DNA of 64,000 nucleotides, from positions 62,001 through 126,000 of the forward strand of contig NZ_JAHPYF010000002.1 in NCBI RefSeq assembly GCF_019041915.1. Reading direction: 5' to 3'. This DNA is from Collinsella sp. MSK.8.10. GTDB lineage: Bacteria > Actinomycetota > Coriobacteriia > Coriobacteriales > Coriobacteriaceae. The translations under genes and the position numbers were made by a program. The notes under the pieces are model-generated. The model was not told where the DNA came from. It worked only from the letters and a program-made list of their open reading frames with translations, and made no database searches. This document shows, piece by piece, positions 1 to 7,334 of this stretch; within the stretch, counting starts at the first letter, position 1, and each line of letters opens with the position of its first letter.

Positions 1-640
1 TCATGACGCTGAAGATGGACTTTTTGATCTCGCCGGAGTAGCCGGTGCCAGCGACCAGAATCACGCGCTCCTGAAAGTTGATGACCACGGCGGCGCTGGA
101 GTTGAGGCCCTTGATGGCGGGATCGCACTGGTAGCCCGGCGCGGCGAGCACGCAGAAGTCCGGCTCACCGGTGCGTGCGATTTCGCGGGCAAGCGGGCGG
201 GCGAGCATCTGCTTAATAAAAAGCGCCTGGCTGGCACGCTCGCAGGCGACAAGCAGGCGACGCGTATGATTGCGGTCGGCACCGGCCATACCGCGGGTGA
301 CGAACACATCGCGCTCGTTGAGATAGTCGACGATGCCGGCCTTGATGGCCTCGTAGCTCTCGACAGGCAGCGGGCGGTTGACGGCGCCCCAGGCGATCTT
401 GTCGTGCACGTCGGGCGTGTCGGCGATAAAGCGGTCGTTGGGCGAACGTCCGGTACGCTCCCCCGTCTCGATCACCAGTGCGCCGTTGGAGGCCATGCGG
501 CCTTCGTTGCGGCGGATGGCGTGCTCGACGAGCTCGGCTGCCGGCAGGTCAACCAGCAGGCGGGGCTGGTTCTCGGCAGGGTCTTCGACCAGCGTAATGC
601 CAAAGTTGGATAGAACTTCTGCAGGGGTAACTCCTGGCAT
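1..640 (-). CDS. pckA: Phosphoenolpyruvate carboxykinase (ATP), 5' part only
   Basis: The first 213 codons are present; the gene runs off the left edge. ATP-dependent PEP carboxykinase converts oxaloacetate to PEP with ATP (or the reverse, fixing CO2 in fermenters). The visible protein has the family's N-terminal signatures: NEGRMASNGALVIETGERTG followed by RSPNDRF, then VDYLNERDVFV, and near the edge GYSGEIKKSIFSVM, which directly precedes the nucleotide-binding region. The ATG at 638-640 has a strong ribosome site (AGGAGG on the minus strand) about 7 bases upstream. The catalytic kinase loops lie outside the window. A LacI-type palindrome lies about 75 bases upstream of the start. Confidence 0.95.
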   Translation of the reverse strand, partial: MPGVTPAEVLSNFGITLVEDPAENQPRLLVDLPAAELVEHAIRRNEGRMASNGALVIETGERTGRSPNDRFIADTPDVHDKIAWGAVNRPLPVESYEAIKAGIVDYLNERDVFVTRGMAGADRNHTRRLLVACERASQALFIKQMLARPLAREIARTGEPDFCVLAAPGYQCDPAIKGLNSSAAVVINFQERVILVAGTGYSGEIKKSIFSVM

Positions 641-681
641 GGGGCCTCCTTTAAAAGCGCGACACGTGGACGCGGCGCGCA

Positions 682-697
682 CTTTACTCACGTAAAG
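682..697. promoter_or_regulatory. Short palindrome upstream of pckA
   Basis: CTTTAC-TCAC-GTAAAG, 6-base arms around a 4-base centre, about 45 bases upstream of the pckA start. It could be an operator or an RNA hairpin in the leader. No regulator is identifiable here. Confidence 0.35.
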
Positions 698-714
698 CCC
701 GTTGTACCCGATAT

Positions 715-730
715 GCAAAAACGTTTTTGC
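715..730. promoter_or_regulatory. LacI/GalR-type operator-like palindrome upstream of pckA
   Basis: GCAAAAACGTTTTTGC is a perfect 16-base palindrome with a central CG, the layout typical of LacI-family operators (PurR and CcpA sites share the central CG and flanking A/T runs). It lies 75-90 bases upstream of the pckA start, where a repressor or activator of gluconeogenic flux would plausibly bind. That it is a LacI-family site is inference from symmetry alone. Confidence 0.5.
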
Positions 731-779
731 GGCAACAGCGAAGCGCCCGCTCAACGGTCAAAAATCGCACGCAAGCGGC

Positions 780-833
780 CTAGTCATTGGGAACGTTCTT
801 AAACGACTAGTCATTGGGGACGCTCTTGAACAG
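780..833. repeat. Two tandem 27-base repeats
   Basis: Positions 780-806 and 807-833 are imperfect copies of one 27-base unit starting CTAGTCATTGGG and continuing GACG(T/C)TCTT. No coding potential is convincing across 641-991. Related words (AGGAACG-C/T-CCC followed by AAGT and GCCG) occur near 870-890 and again near 52700-52725, so this looks like debris of a dispersed intergenic repeat. Confidence 0.55.
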
Positions 834-916
834 GCAACAGCCAAGGAGTGTTCCATGATGCCTGTACTTAGGGGCGTTCCTAAAGTGCCGACCACTGAAT
901 GGCGCCGCCGAAATTA

Positions 917-933
917 TTGAACAACCTGTTCAA
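917..933. promoter_or_regulatory. Inverted repeat in front of the flippase-like gene
   Basis: TTGAAC-AACCT-GTTCAA, perfect 6-base arms, about 60 bases upstream of the start of the membrane protein gene, a usual operator position. Which protein binds it cannot be told. Confidence 0.35.
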
Positions 934-991
934 AAACACGAGCAAACGCCGTCGAGTCTATACTAGAGCACAGTAATAGAAAGGAATCGTC

Positions 992-2566
992 TTGAGCATC
1001 ACGCCCCTCGATAGCATCCGCCGCACCATCGCCCGCCGCAACGGCGTCACCGACCCCACCGTATCGGGCGGGGCGCACGGGCAAGGTGGACGCATCGAGA
1101 ACGGTCTGTTCCCTGCATCGCACACCGCCGAGGAGCTCGCACGAATCCAAGAGCTAAGCCAGCGTAACGCTGGCGGTCCCGACAGCAGCCAGGCCACACG
1201 CCGTCGCCGCGAGCGCGATCGCCAGCCCGGCCCCATCCACCGCATGGTCAATGCCTGGTGGAACCGCCTGCTCGGAGCCGTCTACGGCGGCGGCTTCTCC
1301 ATGCAAGAAGCCGAGTACGAAGATCACGCCACCCGTCGCGACTACCTTTGGAATACTCTGGGCACCGCTGTATGGGGCATGGCGTTTCCGCTGCTCACCA
1401 TTGTGTCGACACAGCTCGTGGGCGCCGAGGAAGCCGGCAAGTTTTCCATCGCCTTTGTCACCGGCACGCTCATCATGATCGCGTGCAACTACGGCGTGCG
1501 CAACTTTCAGGTCTCGGACATCGACGAAAAAACCTCCTTCGCCTCCTACCAGCTCAACCGCTGGCTTTGCGGAGCGCTCGCGCTAGCATGCGGACTGGTA
1601 TACAGCAGCGCCCGCGGCTATGACGCGCAGATGGCCACGATCGGCCTGGGCGTCTACCTGTATAAGGTGATCGACGGCATCGCCGACGTATACGAGGGCC
1701 GCCTGCAGCAGGCCGACAAGCTCTACCTGGCCGGCATGAGCCAAACGCTGCGCTCCGCCGGCGTCATCGCGGTCTTTAGCGTGGCACTGTTCCTCACGCG
1801 CAGCATGCCTATCGCGGCCATGGCCATGGGTGTCACCGCCATCGCCTCGCTCGTGCTGGTCACCGCGCCGCTCGCCCTGCTCGAAACCGAAAAATCACGC
1901 CGCGTGAGTCTGCGCGAGGCTGGCCACCTGTTTGTCCAGTGCGCCCCGCTCTTTGGTGCGCTGTTCCTGTTCAACCTTATCGAGAGCATGCCCAAGTTCG
2001 TGATGGAGGGCACGCTGGCCTACAAGTATCAGCTGTACTTTAATGCCCTGTTCTTTCCGGCGCAGGCCATTTTGTTGAGCATCGGATTTATCTACAAACC
2101 GCAGCTCCTGCGTCTGTCGAGCATTTGGGCGAATCCGCGCAAGCGTCGCCGCTTTGACCTAATTATTGTTGCCGTTATGGCACTGATCGTGGTCATTACC
2201 GGAGCATGCGCCGCATTTATGGCAGGCCCCGGCATCCCCATCATGAGCTTTATGTACGGCCTTAACTTTGAGCGCTACCGCACGCTGGCGCTGCTAATGG
2301 TTGTCGCCGGCGGCGTCACCGCGGCAATCGACTTTATCTACGCCATCATCACGGTGTTGCGCCACGCCGGCGACGTCACCAGGATCTACCTAATCTGCTT
2401 CGCCGTAAGCGTGGTGCTGCCGGTGATTCTGATTAAGCTGCTGGGTCTGATGGGCGCTGTGGTGAGCTACCTAGCCATCATGGCCCTACTCCTGGTGCTA
2501 CTGATTATCGAGTACGCCCACATCCGCCAACGCATCGAACGCGACCGCAACCCATACGGCGCCTAA
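992..2566 (+). CDS. MATE/flippase-like polytopic membrane protein
   Basis: A 524-residue protein: a hydrophilic, Arg-rich cytosolic N-terminus of about 100 residues, then roughly a dozen hydrophobic segments from about residue 125 to 515 and a short basic tail. Length and topology fit polysaccharide (Wzx-like) flippases of the MOP superfamily, which move lipid-linked sugars across the membrane; no substrate can be inferred. The start is TTG at 992 with AAAGGA 7-12 bases upstream; no in-frame ATG with a comparable ribosome site lies near. It stands alone, downstream of a short inverted repeat. The long N-terminal extension is unusual for the family. Distant MOP membership is moderately certain, the function is not. 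Confidence 0.7.
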   Translation: MSITPLDSIRRTIARRNGVTDPTVSGGAHGQGGRIENGLFPASHTAEELARIQELSQRNAGGPDSSQATRRRRERDRQPGPIHRMVNAWWNRLLGAVYGGGFSMQEAEYEDHATRRDYLWNTLGTAVWGMAFPLLTIVSTQLVGAEEAGKFSIAFVTGTLIMIACNYGVRNFQVSDIDEKTSFASYQLNRWLCGALALACGLVYSSARGYDAQMATIGLGVYLYKVIDGIADVYEGRLQQADKLYLAGMSQTLRSAGVIAVFSVALFLTRSMPIAAMAMGVTAIASLVLVTAPLALLETEKSRRVSLREAGHLFVQCAPLFGALFLFNLIESMPKFVMEGTLAYKYQLYFNALFFPAQAILLSIGFIYKPQLLRLSSIWANPRKRRRFDLIIVAVMALIVVITGACAAFMAGPGIPIMSFMYGLNFERYRTLALLMVVAGGVTAAIDFIYAIITVLRHAGDVTRIYLICFAVSVVLPVILIKLLGLMGAVVSYLAIMALLLVLLIIEYAHIRQRIERDRNPYGA

Positions 2567-2617
2567 TTCGAATCAATTTGAAGAAAAGAAACGTCGATGT
2601 TTTGGCACCGACAGCGA

Positions 2618-2717
2618 GCAGTCTCGAAGTGCCCCAGGTTGGCGCGAAAGAGGAGCGACGCGTACTTCTGTACGCGAGCGACGGTTTGAGCGACAAGATG
2701 GGGTGCTTCGGGGCTGC
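2618..2717. repeat. Long imperfect intergenic hairpin (MITE- or structured-RNA-like)
   Basis: Arms at 2618-2636 and 2699-2717 pair over 19 bases if G-U pairs are allowed. A perfect 7-base inner stem with loop TTCT lies at 2659-2676 (CGCGTAC/GTACGCG). The element fills most of the gap between two convergent genes. Pairing kept through G-U substitutions suggests selection as RNA, but no family is recognised. Confidence 0.55.
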
Positions 2718-2732
2718 GCAGCGTCAACGTGA

Positions 2733-2754
2733 CCGCCGTTCGGTAGAACGGCGG
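2733..2754. terminator. Hairpin between convergent genes
   Basis: CCGCCGTTC-GGTA-GAACGGCGG, 9 perfect base pairs with a 4-base loop, between the stop codons of the flippase-like gene and the phosphatase gene. No clear T run follows on either strand, so termination is inferred from position only. Confidence 0.4.
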
Positions 2755-2761
2755 AACAAGG

Positions 2762-3601
2762 TTATTCGCCCGGGTTGATGTTCGCATAGAACTCCGCACC
2801 GTCATCCAGACGCAGGATCCCAACGCGGCCGAACTCGGAGCCGGTGGCGGCGGCGCAGTCGATGTCGATGCGATCGGGCACGCCGGCGGTATCCTCGCCG
2901 CCCAGGCGCACAATCTGCCCACGGCCGGACTCCTCATCGAGCCCCGCCAGGCCGCCGACCTCGCAATAACGCCCAAGCGACACCGTGGGCGTGTGGCCGC
3001 TCACCACGACCGGGCCCTTGCCCTCGGCAGAAAGCAGCCCCGTCGGCGCATCCCAATAACCATGGCGAATCCACAGCAGGTCATCGGACGACTGCACCGC
3101 AAGCATCTGCTGCAGTAGCTCGCGATCGGCATCCACCGCTCCCGCACCATCGGCACAATCAACCCCGTGTTCAAGCAAAAACGCCCGCGCCGCCTCGGTT
3201 TGGATGCCGGCATGTACCAACAGGTACGGACGCTCGTCAGTCTCGGCCACCGCGTAGAGCGGCAGCGTCGCCATCCAACGCACAAGCTCCTCGTACGCCT
3301 CGAATTCCATATCGTTGAGCTGCTGACGGGTGGTCCAACCGCCGTTGATATCCCAGGTCTCGGCATCGAGCGGATCCTGGCCAATGATGGCGTCGAGCAT
3401 GATCTGCTCGTGATTGCCCTTGAGCACGCGAGCGTTGGGTAGCGAGCGCACGAGCTTAATAACGCCGACCGGATCGGGCCCGCGATCGATCATGTCGCCC
3501 AGCAAATACAGCGTATCGTCGGACGCCAGCGAAATCTTGGACAGGGCCTCGTCAAGCGCACGCACGTGCCCGTGAGCATCGGATGTCACATAGATCGCCA
3601 T
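2762..3601 (-). CDS. Calcineurin-like metallophosphoesterase (Ser/Thr phosphatase-like)
   Basis: A 279-residue protein with all metal-binding blocks of the PPP-type phosphoesterases in order: D-A-H at residues 8-10, GDMIDRGPD from residue 35, GNHE at 62-65, an HAG motif near residue 130 and SGHTP near residue 200. The short compact form resembles bacterial PrpA/ApaH-like enzymes, which hydrolyse phosphoprotein or dinucleoside polyphosphate substrates; the substrate cannot be decided. It is cytosolic, with no signal or membrane segment. Its ATG is 325 bases from the divergent antiporter gene, so the two probably have separate promoters in that gap. Confidence 0.85.
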   Translation of the reverse strand: MAIYVTSDAHGHVRALDEALSKISLASDDTLYLLGDMIDRGPDPVGVIKLVRSLPNARVLKGNHEQIMLDAIIGQDPLDAETWDINGGWTTRQQLNDMEFEAYEELVRWMATLPLYAVAETDERPYLLVHAGIQTEAARAFLLEHGVDCADGAGAVDADRELLQQMLAVQSSDDLLWIRHGYWDAPTGLLSAEGKGPVVVSGHTPTVSLGRYCEVGGLAGLDEESGRGQIVRLGGEDTAGVPDRIDIDCAAATGSEFGRVGILRLDDGAEFYANINPGE

Positions 3602-3926
3602 GAAACGCCTCTCTTTACATTGGTGCCGAAGCCCGGAGCCGCAACTAAAACTTCAAGTTGAACTTAAACGTTACCCATTGTACTCCGTAGCAATAAAGCT
3701 GGAAAGGGTTGCATACCGTCAACGGTCGCCGGCGCACGCCTGCCAACCCGCACCGCTCACGCCACGCCGTCTGACACAGCGCCCCGACCAGCGTCGCACA
3801 CACCGCAGCCTCGTGTCGAAAATGCGCATGCCAGCAATCCAAGCCCATAAACCCACCATCTTTGGGTACAAATAACCGCAGACAACTGACCGTGCCACGC
3901 CAACCACCCAGGAGCGGACACTATCC
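3602..3926. other. Divergent intergenic region, 325 bases
   Basis: Lies between the phosphatase (minus) and the antiporter (plus). The half near the phosphatase is AT-rich and contains the short palindrome AAGTTGAACTT; the centre is C-rich with no reading frame that looks real. Promoters must be here, but no -35/-10 pair is good enough to call. Confidence 0.4.
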
Positions 3927-5528
3927 ATGAACCAGATCCTTCTCTTTATCGGCCTCGTCATCATTCTGTGCCTGACCATCAAACCTGTCGGAAAAAAGCT
4001 CCCCTTCCCCACCCTGCTCATCTTTATCGTGCTCGGCATGCTGCTGGGCGTCAACGGCCCGGCGCGCATCGACTTTAGCGACTACGCGCTCACCGAAACC
4101 GTCTGCGGCACGGCGCTGCTGTTCATCATGTTCTATGGCGGCTTTAACACCAACATCGACCGCGCCAGACCCGTCTCCGTGCCCGCGGTGCTGCTGAGCA
4201 CACTCGGTGTCGTCATCACCGCTGGCATCACCGGCGTGTTCGCGCACTTTGTACTGGGCTTCGACTGGATCGGCGGCCTGCTGCTGGGATCGGTCGTGGC
4301 ATCCACCGACGCGGCCAGCGTCTTTAGCGTGCTGCGCGAGCACAACCTTTCGCTGAGAGGCGGCACCGACTCGCTGCTCGAGGTCGAATCGGGCTCCAAC
4401 GACCCCGTCGCTTACATGCTCACCGCCGTGCTCGCGACCCTCGCGGCGGGCGGCGACGTTAACATCCCCGTGCTGCTGGCCAAGCAAATCATCCTAGGCG
4501 TGGGGCTGGGTCTTGCCATTGGCTGGACATCCAGCCGCTTGATCGAACGCGCGCAGGCAACAGCCGAGGGTGCGCAGACCATCTTCTTGTTCGCCGTGGC
4601 AATCGTCGCCTACGCGCTGCCGAGCTACCTGGGCGGCAACGGCTTTTTAGCCGTGTACCTTGCCGGCATTGTGCTAGGCGCGAGCGACATCACCGGCAAG
4701 GTCGAACTGGCGCACTTCTTCGACACCCTCACCGAGATGGCCGAGATGACCATCTTCTTCTTGCTCGGCCTGCTCGTGACGCCCGCACGCCTGCCGCAAA
4801 TGCTGCTGCCGGGCCTGGCGCTCATGGCGTTTATGCTCTTTGTGAGCCGCCCCATTGCCGTTGGCATGCTACTGCCGCCCTTTAAGACGACCCCTCGCCA
4901 GGTCGCGCTCGTAAGCTGGGCGGGCCTGCGTGGCGCGGCTTCGGTCGTCTTTAGCCTCTTTGCCGTGGTGTCCGGCGTTCCCGGTGGCCACGACCTATTT
5001 GACCTGGTGTTTGTGATCGCCGTGTCGAGCATTGTGGTGCAGGGCTCGCTGCTGCCGGCAGTGGCGAAGAAACTCGACATGATCGACGCGGAAGGCGACG
5101 TGCGCCGCACCTTTAACGACTACCGCGACGAGGACGGCATGTCGTTTGTCAAGCTCAAGGTGGGTGCGGGCCATCCGTTTGCCGGTCGCTCGCTCGCGGA
5201 TATTGGCAGCGCGACGGACATGCTGGTGGTCCTGGTGCTGCGCGACGGTGCGCACCCGGTGCTGCCCAACGGCGATACCGTAATTGAAGAAGGCGACCTT
5301 CTGGTTATGGCCGCGCCGACGTTTGAAGAGCGTGCCGAGGTTACGCTGCGCGAGGTCACCGTGACACCCCACGGCCGCCTGGCCGGCCAGCGCCTGCGCG
5401 ATGTGCCGCAGGGCAAGCGCCCCTTTATCGTCGTGATGCTCAAGCGCGAAGGTCAAACGATCATCCCCGACGGCAACACCCTCATATACGCCGGCGACGA
5501 AGCCGTCATTGCCACCCTGGCGTCGTAG
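3927..5528 (+). CDS. K+/H+ antiporter, NhaP2/CvrA type with C-terminal TrkA-C domain
   Basis: A 533-residue cation:proton antiporter of the CPA1 type that exchanges cytosolic K+ (or Na+) for protons. Residues 1-385 hold about 12 membrane segments; the conserved core Asp motifs are TDAA at 127-130 and SGSNDP ending near 160. Residues about 400-530 are soluble and contain a TrkA-C (RCK-C) type domain with two related halves, which in the family binds a nucleotide or ligand to gate transport. Length matches NhaP2/CvrA. The ATG at 3927 is preceded by CAGGAG. It is monocistronic and followed by a dispersed palindrome. Confidence 0.9.
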   Translation: MNQILLFIGLVIILCLTIKPVGKKLPFPTLLIFIVLGMLLGVNGPARIDFSDYALTETVCGTALLFIMFYGGFNTNIDRARPVSVPAVLLSTLGVVITAGITGVFAHFVLGFDWIGGLLLGSVVASTDAASVFSVLREHNLSLRGGTDSLLEVESGSNDPVAYMLTAVLATLAAGGDVNIPVLLAKQIILGVGLGLAIGWTSSRLIERAQATAEGAQTIFLFAVAIVAYALPSYLGGNGFLAVYLAGIVLGASDITGKVELAHFFDTLTEMAEMTIFFLLGLLVTPARLPQMLLPGLALMAFMLFVSRPIAVGMLLPPFKTTPRQVALVSWAGLRGAASVVFSLFAVVSGVPGGHDLFDLVFVIAVSSIVVQGSLLPAVAKKLDMIDAEGDVRRTFNDYRDEDGMSFVKLKVGAGHPFAGRSLADIGSATDMLVVLVLRDGAHPVLPNGDTVIEEGDLLVMAAPTFEERAEVTLREVTVTPHGRLAGQRLRDVPQGKRPFIVVMLKREGQTIIPDGNTLIYAGDEAVIATLAS

Positions 5529-5540
5529 CCATCCCCACCC

Positions 5541-5613
5541 ATAAGTTGCGGTGAAATAGGGACTGAATAGGCCTTCTAACAGCCTAAACAGCCCCTATTT
5601 CACCGCAAGTTAT
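5541..5613. repeat. Dispersed palindrome family A, copy 1
   Basis: Arms 5541-5565 and 5589-5613 pair over 25 bases with two mismatches; the outer core is TTGCGGTGAAATAGGG. The loop contains a further small stem (AGGC/GCCT). The same core bounds palindromes at 59441-59508 and 62714-62780. Confidence 0.8.
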
Positions 5614-5643
5614 TTAGGGGATGGAGTTGAAGTTCAATCGCGG

Positions 5644-5868
5644 CTACCAGTCCTCGTCTGCGCCGTAGTCATCGTCCGCGTCATCGTCGACGGCAAAGTC
5701 GCGGAGGTCGAGGCCTTCGCGTTCGGCTCGGGCTAGGAGCTCTTGGGGCGACTCGTCCTCGATATCCACTACGTCGAGCATAGCGGCCGAAAAGCCCACG
5801 CCCGCCGCACTCCCCGCGCGGTCGCGTAGGCTCTCGCGCAGCTGATCGACATCGACTTCGATTTTCAT
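5644..5868 (-). CDS. Small acidic protein, last gene of the BREX operon
   Basis: A 74-residue protein of unknown function. It starts with a short beta-like stretch MKIEVDVDQL and ends in a strongly acidic Asp-rich tail (DDDADDDYGADEDW). The ATG at 5868 is chosen because GGGAGG stands 7-12 bases upstream; an ATG 18 bases further out lacks a ribosome site. It begins 27 bases after the preceding 454-residue gene, so it is probably co-transcribed with BREX. A charge-mimicking or partner-binding role is possible but purely speculative. Confidence 0.65.
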   Translation of the reverse strand: MKIEVDVDQLRESLRDRAGSAAGVGFSAAMLDVVDIEDESPQELLARAEREGLDLRDFAVDDDADDDYGADEDW

Positions 5869-5895
5869 GGTGAAACCTCCCGCCAAACCAGGCCC

Positions 5896-7260
5896 TTACT
5901 CGTCAGTGCCGAGCGCATCCACGGCAGCGACAAAAGCCTCAACCTGCTTGTCGTCCATCTGCGTGGCCAAACGGCCCACGGGTTCATCGTAGGCGAACTG
6001 CACCTTATCGATAAAGCAATCCCAAGCACGCACGTCCACACGCACGGCTGCCTCGCAATACTGGCTGAGCTTTTTGAGTCCATACCAAAACGCATTCACA
6101 TGGCGCGCAGGGTCCTCATCCAGCACACCATCGTAGCGACGCTCATTGAACTCGCGCATGCGTGCCACGGCAACCTCGAGCGAGTCGCCGCCATCAGTCG
6201 AAGCCTCATCCACAAGCTCGGGAATCGCGACCTCACGCCGAACATCATGCCTGGTAGCGCCGTCGTACTCGCCCACCAGCACGTCTTCGTCAAGCCGTGA
6301 ATCGTAGTCTAAATAGCTCGAGCCCCGGCAAATCCCATGCGGTGAGCCAGAGCCAAACGCACAGAACAACCCGCCGTCGGCAACAACACGACGGTAGGTC
6401 TCAAACGACTTCTTAACCTGAGCGAGCAACTCGGAAAGCTCCCCGGCATCGCACGCCGTCTCACACGCAACGCACACAGACTCGGGCAACGATACCGGCT
6501 CCACCGTGCTCCCCGTAACGCGGGCGGCACGCTCGGCCCGATACGCCTGAGCCGCCAAGCGCGCTCGCTGCGCAGCGCCGCGCACGTTGGTAAGTTCACG
6601 CCCCAACGCCACGTCACTAGCAACATCGCCAGCCAAATCGCCCGTAAACCCGCCAGCGCCCTGCGACCCTGTCGCACTCAGCTCGGACTCAAACGTCGCT
6701 GTGATCATACCCGCAAGGTCCGTCGCATCGGCGGCACAACGCAACTGCTCCAGCTGCGTGCACAGCAGATCGGCATCCAGGGGCACGGCATCCACAACGC
6801 GCACGTCACTCAGGCGTGCCGCATCCCGCAACACCAAGGCCCCCGCAGCCTCGTACGCCGCACGAACCCTGTCAGCCGTATTCGCACGCAGCTTAACCTC
6901 GATAAACGCAAGCGTCTGTTCCAGGCGCGCCAGCAGCTCAGCCTTGTCTTCCATGCGCAAAAAGGCAGCATAGCGCCGCTCCATCTGCAGCGGACCCACA
7001 ACGCCTGTCTGCTTGCGAGCGCGCGCAAGGGCCGCACCCTCAACACGGCGCACGTACGTATCAACAGCCCGCACGGCAGAGTCGCGCGCAGCGTGCTCGG
7101 CAGCCTCGACGCCCCTAAGCACGCCCAGCAGCTCGCGAGAGCGCGCCTTGCGCACCAACTCTCCGCGATCGTACTGCTCAAGCGCCGTCTGACGCCTGGC
7201 CACCGACTCAAAGCCAAACAGCTCGTCGAGCAACTCGCCAACGCAACGCTCGTCCGCCAT
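5896..7260 (-). CDS. Unknown 454-residue protein downstream of brxL
   Basis: Not recognised. It is largely helical and rich in Ala, Arg and Glu, with no membrane segment and no nucleotide-binding motif. Residues 1-200 look like extended helices. Residues about 285-330 include a Cys-containing stretch (VCVACETACD) and then a short Gly/Ser-rich segment CAFGSGSPHGICRGSSYLD that could form a binding loop. The C-terminal 100 residues are again helical. The ATG at 7260 has GGAGG upstream, and the gap to brxL is only 74 bases, so it is very probably in the BREX operon. Canonical type 1 BREX does not end with such a gene. Confidence 0.75.
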   Translation of the reverse strand: MADERCVGELLDELFGFESVARRQTALEQYDRGELVRKARSRELLGVLRGVEAAEHAARDSAVRAVDTYVRRVEGAALARARKQTGVVGPLQMERRYAAFLRMEDKAELLARLEQTLAFIEVKLRANTADRVRAAYEAAGALVLRDAARLSDVRVVDAVPLDADLLCTQLEQLRCAADATDLAGMITATFESELSATGSQGAGGFTGDLAGDVASDVALGRELTNVRGAAQRARLAAQAYRAERAARVTGSTVEPVSLPESVCVACETACDAGELSELLAQVKKSFETYRRVVADGGLFCAFGSGSPHGICRGSSYLDYDSRLDEDVLVGEYDGATRHDVRREVAIPELVDEASTDGGDSLEVAVARMREFNERRYDGVLDEDPARHVNAFWYGLKKLSQYCEAAVRVDVRAWDCFIDKVQFAYDEPVGRLATQMDDKQVEAFVAAVDALGTDE

Positions 7261-7334
7261 GGCAAGGCCTCCTTACCCGAACACGCCAACACGCTCGCGG
7301 GCCCACGCGTACGCAAGCCCGCACGCCCGCACTC

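Noticed and set aside
702-920. A 72-residue open frame between pckA and the flippase-like gene
   Set aside because: It spans the LacI-type palindrome and tandem repeats, has no ribosome site and an odd composition; it is noncoding repeat DNA.
2733-2754. tRNA-like stem near the phosphatase gene
   Set aside because: Only one stem-loop is present; there is no cloverleaf, T-loop or acceptor stem.
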